Source: an archaeon
Lineage (GTDB): Archaea > Hydrothermarchaeota > Hydrothermarchaeia > JALTZZ01 > JALUTC01
Direction: 5' to 3'
Length of the DNA stretch: 8,130 nucleotides
Assembly (NCBI GenBank): GCA_027058345.1
Contig: JALUTC010000184.1
Span: 1 to 8,130 of the forward strand
Below, one piece after another: positions 1-5,547 of the stretch (positions within the stretch are counted from its first letter, which is position 1; each line of letters starts with the position of its first letter). The notes beneath the pieces were generated by a model. The model worked only from the letters and a program-made list of their open reading frames with translations. It did not search any database and had not been told where the DNA came from. The translations under genes and the position numbers were made by a program.

Positions 1-125
1 GATAAATATTCCATGATCCTTCTTGCATAATCTTCTTCATCAGAAGTAACATAAACGATTGCAATTCCTTGCTTTGCTCCATATCCTGCAGCTTCCTTTA
101 TGCTTCCCTTCAAAATCCCGACCAT
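1..125 (-). CDS. Unrecognised protein, N-terminal fragment (runs off the left edge)
   Basis: Reading the minus strand from the ATG at 125-123 gives 41 complete codons and no stop before the window edge. The product begins MVGILKGSIKEAAGYG, followed by a hydrophobic strand-like stretch (IAIVYVT, about residues 21-27) and an acidic helix with DEEDYARRIMEYL. I do not recognise the family; the strand followed by a charged helix could begin an alpha/beta domain, but no nucleotide-binding motif is visible in what is present. It lies 21 bases after the stop of the ParB-like gene, on the same strand. There is no Shine-Dalgarno, but a TATA-like box overlaps the end of the ParB-like gene about 25 bases upstream, so it may be transcribed separately as a leaderless mRNA as well as by read-through. 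Partial, so function cannot be assigned. Confidence 0.6.
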   Translation of the reverse strand, partial: MVGILKGSIKEAAGYGAKQGIAIVYVTSDEEDYARRIMEYL

Positions 126-145
126 GTTTAAAAATATAATTATTA

Positions 146-153
146 CTTAAATA
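146..153 (-). promoter_or_regulatory. TATA-like box for the left-edge gene, overlapping the ParB-like stop codon
   Basis: On the minus strand the sequence GAAAAG followed by TATTTAAG is a good archaeal BRE plus TATA arrangement. The centre of the TATA element is about 25 bases from the A of the ATG at 125, the distance expected for a leaderless transcript. It overlaps the TAA stop of the ParB-like gene. Assigned by spacing and composition only. Confidence 0.4.
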
Positions 154-1724
154 CTTTTCAGCTTTGAAATTTCCTCGTCAAGCCATCTTTCTACACGCTT
201 CCTTATATGAACAGGCATGAAATCATCTGGATAATATCCAAACTTGTTCAGTATTTCCATCCTGATATCTTCCTCACTTACACCTCTAAGAAATGCAAGC
301 GTTTTAATCTTCTCATCAAGAGATGACTCTTCAATTGTATAAGAAACCCTTGAAAGTTCATTTCTCAAAGTATCCAAAACCTCTGATGCTTGTTTAACAG
401 TTAAATCTTCAAGCCTCGTAACTCCATATCTTGTCTTAATCTCTTCGATTATCCTTTCCCTAACAGGTTCGCTGACTTTTCTAAGCAAATCGTTCATGAA
501 TTTTATCTGAGCAGCAGTTGCCTTCTTTTCAACTCTCTTTCTAACACTTTCAACTTCCTTCATTATCTTGCTCTTATATTCTTCCAATTCCTTTCTAGCC
601 TTTTTCAACTCTTCTTGCAGCTTCCTTGCAACTTCTTCAACCTCATTGATATAGTTCAAAATCGCTTGCAATTCATAAACCTTCATCAAAACTTCTCCTT
701 TTTCCTCTGCTTCCTTTATCTTTTGTTCAAGTAATGTCTTTACATCAAGCTCCTTTATGATTTTTTCATGCAAATCTGTAACTATTGACTCAACATAATC
801 CCTTAGGTATCCTTGCTTTGTTAATTTTTCTATGACAAAATCAGGAGATTTTCCAGCGAGTAATAATTCCGCAGCCTTCCTCTTAGCATCAAGCATTGGC
901 TTAACTACTTCTTCTATTGTTGTTTTGCTATACCCTTTATCTGTTAATTCTCTGACAATTTCCTTGAAGGATTTGTCCTCCTTAATCAATGGTAAGGCAT
1001 CCTTCATGATTTTTTCTCTTACTGTTTCCTCTTCTTCAGTCCTAGTTTTCTCGAACAGTCCTGGTTTCCGGGAGTCCGTGCCAGTGGTCACCTTCTCCCT
1101 TTTTTCTTCTTGTATTGAAATATTTTCAATACCAGTGGATTTTTCTCCCGTGGTTATGTAGGTAAACTCAGGTAACTTTTCTTCCTTCCTTTCCTTATCT
1201 TGTACTGAAATTTCCCCTTTCTCGAAGACTCCTAGTTCAACTAACCAGTTGTAAATTGTTTTATCTGTTACTTTAAATACCTTGGATAAGTGCCTTATTA
1301 TCCTACTTTTCGTCCAACCTTTTTCAATCAATCTCTCAGCATATGCTGCAACGACTTCCTTATAATTCTCCCTGATTCTCTTTGGATTCAATGTTATGTG
1401 TATTATGAAATATTCATCGAGGTTATTTATCTTATAAATCTTTGCCGGAATTTCTTTCTTCCCTTCTCTCTTATAAACATTCAGTCTTGTTTCTCCATCG
1501 ATTAAAACGTATTTTCCTTCTGGAATTTTTTCCTTGAAAACTTCTTCAAACTCTTTCCTTGCTTCATCGCTGAATTCTCCTACAACAATCGGATAAATCA
1601 TTCCTTCGGAAATCGATTTTTCCAATAGCTCTTTCTCTTCCTTGCTCTCTGATTTACTTCTTATTCTCAAGTTTGGTATGAAAATAGCATCGATGTTTAA
1701 CAATCTTACAACTTCTTCATTCAT
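147..1724 (-). CDS. ParB-like nuclease/partition-domain protein with HTH, helical repeats and coiled coil
   Basis: A 525-residue predicted DNA-binding protein. Residues about 5-105 fit a ParB/sulfiredoxin N-terminal fold: a start like that of ParB, a helix (KELLEKSISEG), the strand IYPIVV, and the signature DGETRL (76-81) in place of the usual GERR/GHRR box. Residues about 137-163 look like a helix-turn-helix (WTKSRIIRHL to TIYNWL). A charged linker (165-235) follows, then two 41-residue-spaced helical units (about 239-320), a long coiled coil (about 330-400), and a C-terminal module starting KATAAQIKFMNDLL with a later LTVKQASEVLDTL. That pair resembles the AT-x-x-Q...LTK-x-E/Q-A-S-x-L module of some phage and recombination proteins. 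No signal peptide or membrane segment is seen. Known family members bind parS sites and help segregate plasmids or chromosomes, but a nuclease or regulator role is equally possible. No ParA gene is visible. The ATG at 1724 has no good Shine-Dalgarno; the conserved region starts just after it, so the start is credible. Confidence 0.8.
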   Translation of the reverse strand: MNEEVVRLLNIDAIFIPNLRIRSKSESKEEKELLEKSISEGMIYPIVVGEFSDEARKEFEEVFKEKIPEGKYVLIDGETRLNVYKREGKKEIPAKIYKINNLDEYFIIHITLNPKRIRENYKEVVAAYAERLIEKGWTKSRIIRHLSKVFKVTDKTIYNWLVELGVFEKGEISVQDKERKEEKLPEFTYITTGEKSTGIENISIQEEKREKVTTGTDSRKPGLFEKTRTEEEETVREKIMKDALPLIKEDKSFKEIVRELTDKGYSKTTIEEVVKPMLDAKRKAAELLLAGKSPDFVIEKLTKQGYLRDYVESIVTDLHEKIIKELDVKTLLEQKIKEAEEKGEVLMKVYELQAILNYINEVEEVARKLQEELKKARKELEEYKSKIMKEVESVRKRVEKKATAAQIKFMNDLLRKVSEPVRERIIEEIKTRYGVTRLEDLTVKQASEVLDTLRNELSRVSYTIEESSLDEKIKTLAFLRGVSEEDIRMEILNKFGYYPDDFMPVHIRKRVERWLDEEISKLKSI

Positions 1725-1754
1725 ATTATTATTTTACCTAAGGCAAGGCAGGAG

Positions 1755-1765
1755 GGTACGGTACC
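1755..1765. promoter_or_regulatory. GC-rich palindrome GGTAC-G-GTACC before the ParB-like gene
   Basis: A perfect 5-base inverted repeat around a single base, extendable to GAG(G)GTAC/GTACCTC with one bulge. It sits in a G+C-rich patch (about 1739-1768) of an otherwise very A+T-rich intergenic region, 31 bases upstream of the ParB-like start codon. TACCT also occurs at 1735, 1762 and 1771. It could be a binding site for the ParB-like protein or another regulator, or a small hairpin in the mRNA leader. The sequence alone does not separate these. Confidence 0.35.
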
Positions 1766-1806
1766 TCTTCTACCTGTTAATTTGCGTAAATGATAAGTTC
1801 ACGGAC

Positions 1807-1814
1807 ATTTATAA
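1807..1814 (-). promoter_or_regulatory. Candidate TATA box for the ParB-like gene
   Basis: The minus strand reads GTTATAAATG here, a good archaeal TATA element. Transcription would start about 26 bases downstream, near 1784, giving a leader of about 60 bases that includes the GC-rich palindrome at 1755-1765. No better TATA element is found 25-27 bases before the ATG, where the sequence is G+C-rich. Confidence 0.35.
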
Positions 1815-1850
1815 CAAGCACTCTCCATGTATACAATTTTCTTCTTACTT

Positions 1851-1864
1851 TATATGTGCATATA
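1851..1864. repeat. Palindrome TATATG-TG-CATATA
   Basis: Six-base arms with perfect complementarity around a 2-base centre, placed between the two outward promoters of the divergent region. Low-complexity A+T sequence makes chance palindromes common, so operator status is uncertain. Confidence 0.3.
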
Positions 1865-1868
1865 ACCA

Positions 1869-1886
1869 TTATAAATATTATAAATA
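1869..1886 (+). promoter_or_regulatory. Tandem TATA-like elements (TTATAAATA twice)
   Basis: Two perfect head-to-tail copies of TTATAAATA occupy 1869-1877 and 1878-1886. Either could act as an archaeal TATA box, with transcription starting near 1899-1908, right at the left arm of the palindrome 1909-1928. A second possible TATA element, GTATATTTG (about 1923-1931), would instead give a leaderless message starting at the ATG at 1955. Confidence 0.4.
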
Positions 1887-1908
1887 GCGACGCATATATA
1901 CATTTCCG

Positions 1909-1928
1909 ATATACGTAATGTCGTATAT
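1909..1928. promoter_or_regulatory. Operator-like inverted repeat ATATACG-N6-CGTATAT
   Basis: Perfect 7-base arms around a 6-base spacer, 27 bases upstream of the chosen start of the zinc-ribbon gene. It lies at or just past the predicted start from the tandem TATA boxes, and overlaps the alternative TATA element. Both placements suit repression. The first cluster gene has a ribbon-helix-helix-like C-terminus, so self-repression is a reasonable but unproven idea. Confidence 0.45.
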
Positions 1929-1954
1929 TTGTAAAGTCATTGTGTCACATACTT

Positions 1955-2488
1955 ATGAAGCATTTGGCAAGATTAAACATGGAGTATGTGGTTCTTACAT
2001 GTAAAAGGTGCGGGCATGAATGGACACCTGAAAGAAATTATTACAGAGTTATTTCTTGTCCAAAGTGCGGATTATCGGCACAGTATTATAAAACACTGTT
2101 TCAGAAGTTTGAAATAAAAATTGCATCAACGAGCGGAGATGTTAAGGTAGTAAAATCTCCAGAAGAGTTAAAGAATTTGCTAGTCCTTGAGAAGGAAGTT
2201 ATAAAGATGCAAGAACAAGGAGAAAAAAATCAAGGCTTAGTTGCTGGTAAGGAAACTGTTAAAGCTGATGAAGAATTTGAAGATGCAGTTGCAGAGTCTG
2301 ATGAAAGGTCTGTTTATATTAGAAAGAGGATAAGGCTATCACCAAGATTGCTGCTTTGCTATTTGTATTACATCTATAAAACGGGAGAGAAAATTTCATT
2401 TGACTATTTCATAAACAAGATGGCTTTGGAAGCGTGTGAGAAATTGTATGGGATAAGAGTTGCAATTATTGATTCTAATCACAGGTGA
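1955..2488 (+). CDS. Zinc-ribbon protein with possible ribbon-helix-helix C-terminus
   Basis: First gene of the four-gene cluster; 177 residues from the ATG at 1955. Residues about 9-45 form a zinc ribbon: VVLTCKRCGHEW (Cys16, Cys19) and SCPKCG (Cys35, Cys38). A charged, Glu-rich linker (about 65-118) follows. Residues 120-166 show a strand (VYIRKRIRLSP) followed by two helices separated by a short turn (RLLLCYLYYIYKTGEK, then SFDYFINKMALEACEKL), which resembles a ribbon-helix-helix dimer and DNA-binding fold. I infer a transcription regulator or DNA-bound adaptor. Start choice is uncertain. TTG at 1940 and ATG at 1979 are in frame, and the zinc ribbon begins right after 1979. I prefer 1955 because GTATATTTG lies about 27 bases upstream, fitting a leaderless transcript. 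No Shine-Dalgarno is present for any of the three. Confidence 0.75.
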   Translation: MKHLARLNMEYVVLTCKRCGHEWTPERNYYRVISCPKCGLSAQYYKTLFQKFEIKIASTSGDVKVVKSPEELKNLLVLEKEVIKMQEQGEKNQGLVAGKETVKADEEFEDAVAESDERSVYIRKRIRLSPRLLLCYLYYIYKTGEKISFDYFINKMALEACEKLYGIRVAIIDSNHR

Positions 2489-2490
2489 TT
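2483..2490 (+). promoter_or_regulatory. Shine-Dalgarno AGGTGATT overlapping the upstream stop codon
   Basis: AGGTGAT matches the archaeal 16S rRNA 3' end and sits a few bases before the ATG at 2494. It decides this start over the in-frame GTG at 2485, which lies inside the site itself. The TGA stop of the preceding gene (2486-2488) is part of the same motif, so translation of the two genes is probably coupled. Confidence 0.75.
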
Positions 2491-2493
2491 ATT

Positions 2494-3825
2494 ATGTCCG
2501 ATGTCCCTGTTATTAAAGATTACAAGAATTTATCTCCCGAACAAATAAAAGAATTGGCAGAGTTAGATTTTGAAATTGAAAAGGCAAAGAGGATAAAGAA
2601 GTTGAAGGATTTAGGCGTAGATATATCAGGTTCTGGAGATATTGAAACAGAGTCTGCATTGATAAAAACTCTTATGGAAAAATATGGGGACGATGCCTTC
2701 CTGATTTATTATGCATTGAAGAACAGAAATCCGGCCGCATTCTTCTTGATTAAGGATTTGGTTAAAAAGAAGGAATTGGGAAAGGAAGAAGTCGCATTGA
2801 TTGAAAAGCTTGTAAAAGAGGGAAAGACGGAAGACATAATAAAATATATTGCAATAAAGCAAGGAGACCCTGCTCTACTAGTTCTTCTATCTAAAGACAG
2901 GAAGGATGAAAGAGAAGATAATGAAATGAAGGATGTTTTATCAACGATTGCATTATCAGCAATACAGATAGCATATAAGGATTTAAAAGAAGGGAAAATG
3001 TCAAAGGAAGAATTCGTCACATTTTTATCATCGGTATTTTCAGCAATAGCTAATTCTGGAAAATATTCGCCTTTTGCTTACATTTTACCAATGCTTTTGA
3101 AATCCGAATCTGAAAAAGGAGAGAAAAAGGAAGACACAACAGCAATTTTGCTAAAGACTTTGATTGAAAAGCTTCCTACAAATCAGCAACAACAATTAAA
3201 CTTGAAGGATATAATTGAAGGATTGAAATTATTTGCAGAACTTGTTAAAGGAAAAGGAGGCGAATCAGAGGCTGAGAAGTGGTTGAAAGAATTTGCACAA
3301 AAAGCATTGGCGAGAATTGTTGAAGACAGAGGATCAGAGGTTGATAGAGCGATAACGATTTTGGATAAGATGTCAACTCTTGCACAAAAAACAGGAGTTT
3401 TACCCTACAATAATCCTGAGTTACAATTGAGAATGATGCAATTACAAATGGAAAAGGAGATGAAACAAAAGGAGCTTGAATTGAAAGAGAAACAGATGGA
3501 AAAGGAATTCTTGATTAAAAAGGAGCAGCTTGAATATGAAAAGAAGAAAGAGGAAGCATGGAGAAAATCTCTTGGAGAATTTGCGAAAAGTCTCGGATAC
3601 GCATTCATGGGCCTTGCTCCGACACCACAACAGCAAGAAGTTCAGCAATTACCTAGAGCAACTTGCCCAAAGTGTGGAAACGTTTTAAGAATTCCAAAAG
3701 GAGCTGAAAGGATACAATGTCCATATTGTAATGCGATTTTAAGGGTTATTTGGGAAAAGAGGGAGAAGAATGTTGGAGAAAATAAAGTCGATATTTCAAG
3801 AAGCAGCGAAGCAAATAAGCATTAA
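2494..3825 (+). CDS. Helical/coiled-coil protein with C-terminal zinc ribbon, function unknown
   Basis: Second cluster gene, 443 residues, start set by the Shine-Dalgarno overlapping the upstream stop. Predicted almost entirely helical. Residues about 12-300 are amphipathic helices with charged loops, including a Gln run near 231-234. A highly charged coiled coil occupies about 308-357, dominated by Met, Glu, Lys, Gln and Leu, and a short helix (about 358-374) follows. A Pro/Gln linker leads to a zinc ribbon with CPKC (391-394) and CPYC (409-412). The last 18 residues are polar and probably disordered; they are encoded in the overlap with the next gene. No membrane segment or enzyme motif is seen. 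The zinc ribbon plus coiled coil suggests an oligomeric nucleic-acid or protein scaffold, which is inference. It shares the zinc-ribbon theme with the preceding gene. I do not recognise the family. Confidence 0.75.
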   Translation: MSDVPVIKDYKNLSPEQIKELAELDFEIEKAKRIKKLKDLGVDISGSGDIETESALIKTLMEKYGDDAFLIYYALKNRNPAAFFLIKDLVKKKELGKEEVALIEKLVKEGKTEDIIKYIAIKQGDPALLVLLSKDRKDEREDNEMKDVLSTIALSAIQIAYKDLKEGKMSKEEFVTFLSSVFSAIANSGKYSPFAYILPMLLKSESEKGEKKEDTTAILLKTLIEKLPTNQQQQLNLKDIIEGLKLFAELVKGKGGESEAEKWLKEFAQKALARIVEDRGSEVDRAITILDKMSTLAQKTGVLPYNNPELQLRMMQLQMEKEMKQKELELKEKQMEKEFLIKKEQLEYEKKKEEAWRKSLGEFAKSLGYAFMGLAPTPQQQEVQQLPRATCPKCGNVLRIPKGAERIQCPYCNAILRVIWEKREKNVGENKVDISRSSEANKH

Positions 3826-4369
3826 CCTATTCATGAAATATTTAATCGAAAGGCTTTCTGGTATTGAAATATTGCAGTTGAAGAAAGCAATCGATGAGCT
3901 TGATACAGATATCATTTCAAAGATGACAGAGGAAGAAAAGGATATAATATTGAACGCTGCGACAACGTTGAAGAAGAAGTTTCCAGATTTATACAATTAC
4001 ATAATGGAAAACTTTACGATTGAGAACGTTTTGAAGTATTTGGAAAAGAGTGAAAAGACAAGACATATAGCAGCTGTCATAAGAGCCCACCCTCTTGGAG
4101 AAGAATGGCTAAGAGAAGTTATAGATAATATCAAGTCGTTCATTGAGCATGGTGAAGTTTATGTTTACGAGGTTGAAGTGAAAAAGGATGAAACACCACC
4201 TGAAGATGTTCTCTTATACGTCATATCTAACGCACCTGTTGAACCTGAAAAGGTTGAAAGTGCATTAAGGACGGTGGCTGAATTTGATTCAGGAGATAGA
4301 AAGGGAGATAAGGCTGTTAAAGTTTCGGATAAAAAATCTGAAGACGGAGGAAATAATAGAAGAGATTAA
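3770..4369 (+). CDS. Unknown helical protein, overlaps both neighbours
   Basis: Third cluster gene, 199 residues. The ATG at 3770 follows GGGAG (3761-3765) with a 4-base gap, and gives a 56-base overlap with the preceding gene. The alternative ATG at 3833 would avoid the overlap but has no ribosome-binding site. Residues about 1-125 are amphipathic helices (for example EEEKDIILNAATTLKKKF). A strand-like segment follows (VYVYEVEVKKDE, about 128-139), then a Pro/Val-rich stretch and a helix to about 170. The last 28 residues are Lys/Asp/Gly-rich and probably disordered; they are encoded within the 86-base overlap with the next gene. No cysteine pairs, membrane helices or enzymatic motifs are present. 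Function unknown; its tight coupling argues that it works with its cluster partners. Confidence 0.7.
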   Translation: MLEKIKSIFQEAAKQISINLFMKYLIERLSGIEILQLKKAIDELDTDIISKMTEEEKDIILNAATTLKKKFPDLYNYIMENFTIENVLKYLEKSEKTRHIAAVIRAHPLGEEWLREVIDNIKSFIEHGEVYVYEVEVKKDETPPEDVLLYVISNAPVEPEKVESALRTVAEFDSGDRKGDKAVKVSDKKSEDGGNNRRD

Positions 4370-4808
4370 AAAAATACCTGCAGTTACTTCAAAATTATTG
4401 ACAGAGGTAAAGAAAGGAGACACTGATAAATTGAGAGAAATTATTTACATTTTATTAGCGAAGGTTATAGAGCTTGAAAAGACAATTGATGCATGGAAAG
4501 AATATTACTATAGGCTAAAGGAAACACTTGGTCCTATAAACGAATCCTTCAAAAGGCTGATGGAAATTCTCGGATTGAATGATAAAAAGGAATATTACAT
4601 CGATGTGATATTGCCTGTAAGAGAAAGGCTTGAAAGATTAAAAGCAAGCGGCTATCTTCTAAAAGTCTACGAGAAGTATTATCACCAGGTGAAAAAATAC
4701 GGATATTTTCCATATCCAGGAAACTTGAAAAACCCAAACGTTTGGATGCTGCTTGATTTAATAAGAAGGGCGAAGATTGTACTGGAAAAGATTAATCGGG
4801 AAAAATAG
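4284..4808 (+). CDS. Unknown helical protein, last gene of the cluster
   Basis: Fourth cluster gene, 174 residues from a TTG at 4284. The start is supported by GGTGG at 4273-4277, six bases upstream; no ATG is available near the beginning of the frame, and the next TTG (4398) has no such site. The N-terminus is a charged coiled-coil-like helix (about 1-30). More long helices follow (about 40-100), and then a segment rich in Tyr (YYHQVKKYGYFPYPGN, about 131-146) that breaks the helical pattern. The last helix ends in Lys/Arg. No catalytic motif is seen. It overlaps the third gene by 86 bases in another frame and ends one base before a candidate terminator hairpin. I do not recognise it. Confidence 0.7.
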   Translation: MIQEIEREIRLLKFRIKNLKTEEIIEEIKKIPAVTSKLLTEVKKGDTDKLREIIYILLAKVIELEKTIDAWKEYYYRLKETLGPINESFKRLMEILGLNDKKEYYIDVILPVRERLERLKASGYLLKVYEKYYHQVKKYGYFPYPGNLKNPNVWMLLDLIRRAKIVLEKINREK

Positions 4809-4833
4809 CAATTTTGCAATAAAAAGAAAATTG
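4809..4833. terminator. Hairpin CAATTTT-N11-AAAATTG between convergent stop codons
   Basis: A perfect 7-base inverted repeat fills exactly the 25 bases between the TAG of the plus-strand cluster (4806-4808) and the TGA of the convergent minus-strand gene (4834-4836). A-rich on one strand and T-rich on the other, so it could end transcription in both directions. The stem is A+T-rich and weak; archaeal termination also relies on T tracts, so the call is moderate. Confidence 0.45.
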
Positions 4834-5205
4834 TCAGGTTGCTGCTTCAATTTCTGATAAGATCGTTGAAAGAGTTACAAGGAAATAGTACAGGTTTTTC
4901 GCTGGTATTTTATCCTTTTCCCTGATAAATATATCAAGGATTCTATAGATAGATTTTGCATCATGCTTAACCATTAGTGCGAAGCATTTATATAAAGCAG
5001 CTAAAAGATTATCGTGCCATTTATTGAAATCCTGCCAGTTGAATAATCGATAAAGGATTGCTTGTATTGCTTTTATCTTATCACGTGTAAGCTCGTCTTT
5101 TAGATTCCATCTCAATCTTGTATACAAACCAGTTTTTATTACTTCATTAATAAATTCGTCAAGGTCTTTATATTCTCTAACTAATATATCTCTCCAACCA
5201 ACCAT
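4834..5205 (-). CDS. Small helical protein, function unknown (123 residues)
   Basis: The ATG at 5205 is preceded by AGGTGAT (minus strand, 5209-5215), a strong archaeal ribosome-binding site. The product begins MVGWRDILVREYKDLDEFI and is predicted all-helical, with many aromatic residues (for example RLFNWQDFNKWHDNLLAALYKC, about residues 53-74). No zinc-binding pairs or enzyme motifs are seen, and the hydrophobic stretch near the C-terminus (YYFLVTLSTILSEI) is too short and polar-flanked for a confident membrane helix. It lies 15 bases downstream of the 71-residue gene on the same strand, so the two form an operon. Its stop faces the end of the zinc-ribbon cluster. Family not recognised. Confidence 0.7.
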   Translation of the reverse strand: MVGWRDILVREYKDLDEFINEVIKTGLYTRLRWNLKDELTRDKIKAIQAILYRLFNWQDFNKWHDNLLAALYKCFALMVKHDAKSIYRILDIFIREKDKIPAKNLYYFLVTLSTILSEIEAAT

Positions 5206-5208
5206 CTC

Positions 5209-5215
5209 ATCACCT
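5209..5215 (-). promoter_or_regulatory. Shine-Dalgarno AGGTGAT
   Basis: The minus strand reads GAGGTGATGAG immediately before the ATG at 5205, complementary to the archaeal 16S rRNA 3' end. It occupies the 15-base gap after the upstream gene's stop and fixes the start of the 123-residue gene as a downstream cistron. Confidence 0.7.
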
Positions 5216-5220
5216 CATAT

Positions 5221-5436
5221 TTATATTTTATATTCCAATAGGCATCGCAAGAACTTCTTTTTCATCCTTTTCATCTCATAGCACATATCCAAAAGCTCAG
5301 CAGCCTTTTTCTCATCAATCCTGCCATATATAAAAGCTTCTCTGATATCCGCAAAGCACCTCTTTGGATTTATCATCTGTTTATCAAGCTCGTCATATAA
5401 ACGCTTGTATTCTCTCAAAATATCTAAACACTTCAT
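5221..5436 (-). CDS. Small helical protein, function unknown (71 residues)
   Basis: Begins MKCLDILREYKRLYDELDKQM and is predicted to be two or three helices. The C-terminal half (FIYGRIDEKKAAELLDMCYEMKRMKKKF) follows the pattern of a helical hairpin with a Gly-x-Ile-Asp turn. Three cysteines are present but not in CxxC pairs. It is the first gene of a two-gene minus-strand operon with the 123-residue gene. No Shine-Dalgarno precedes the ATG; a TATA-like AAATTATC (minus strand, 5459-5466) lies about 26 bases upstream, fitting leaderless translation. An inverted repeat (5436-5461) spans the space between. The start and the EMKRMK segment resemble the divergent 99-residue gene, suggesting distant relationship. 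Function unknown. Confidence 0.65.
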   Translation of the reverse strand: MKCLDILREYKRLYDELDKQMINPKRCFADIREAFIYGRIDEKKAAELLDMCYEMKRMKKKFLRCLLEYKI

Positions 5437-5461
5437 ATCGAATTGTCAATAGAGGTCGATA
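5436..5461. promoter_or_regulatory. Nested inverted repeat TATCGA-N14-TCGATA at the start of the 71-residue gene
   Basis: Perfect 6-base arms (5436-5441 and 5456-5461) enclose a smaller perfect repeat ATTG-T-CAAT (5442-5450). The right arm touches the TATA-like element AAATTATC (5459-5466, minus strand) and the left arm reaches the start codon, so a protein bound here would block transcription of the two-gene operon. The rest of the 111-base divergent region (5462-5547) is A+T-rich with no further clear site; the promoter of the plus-strand gene is not obvious. Confidence 0.4.
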
Positions 5462-5547
5462 ATTTGGTTAATGATGCCTTTGATTCTAATGTTTTCATGT
5501 GAAGATAATAATTTGTCACTGCTCTATTTTGACTTATAAAATTAACT

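Noticed and set aside
832..1161. Plus-strand open frame of 109 codons
   Set aside because: Lies entirely antisense to the ParB-like gene, whose reading frame holds clear domains; the Ser/Leu/Phe-rich product is typical of the reverse of Lys/Glu-rich helices.
1735..1775. TACCT repeated at 1735, 1762 and 1771 as replication iterons
   Set aside because: Only five bases long with irregular spacing (27 and 9), and no replication initiator gene is in view.
1642..1887. Plus-strand open frame of 81 codons across the ParB-like start and intergenic region
   Set aside because: Half antisense to a real gene and half in promoter sequence; the apparent hydrophobic product has no ribosome-binding site.
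2709..3020. Minus-strand open frame of 103 codons
   Set aside because: Antisense to the coiled-coil zinc-ribbon gene, with Ser/Phe-rich shadow composition.
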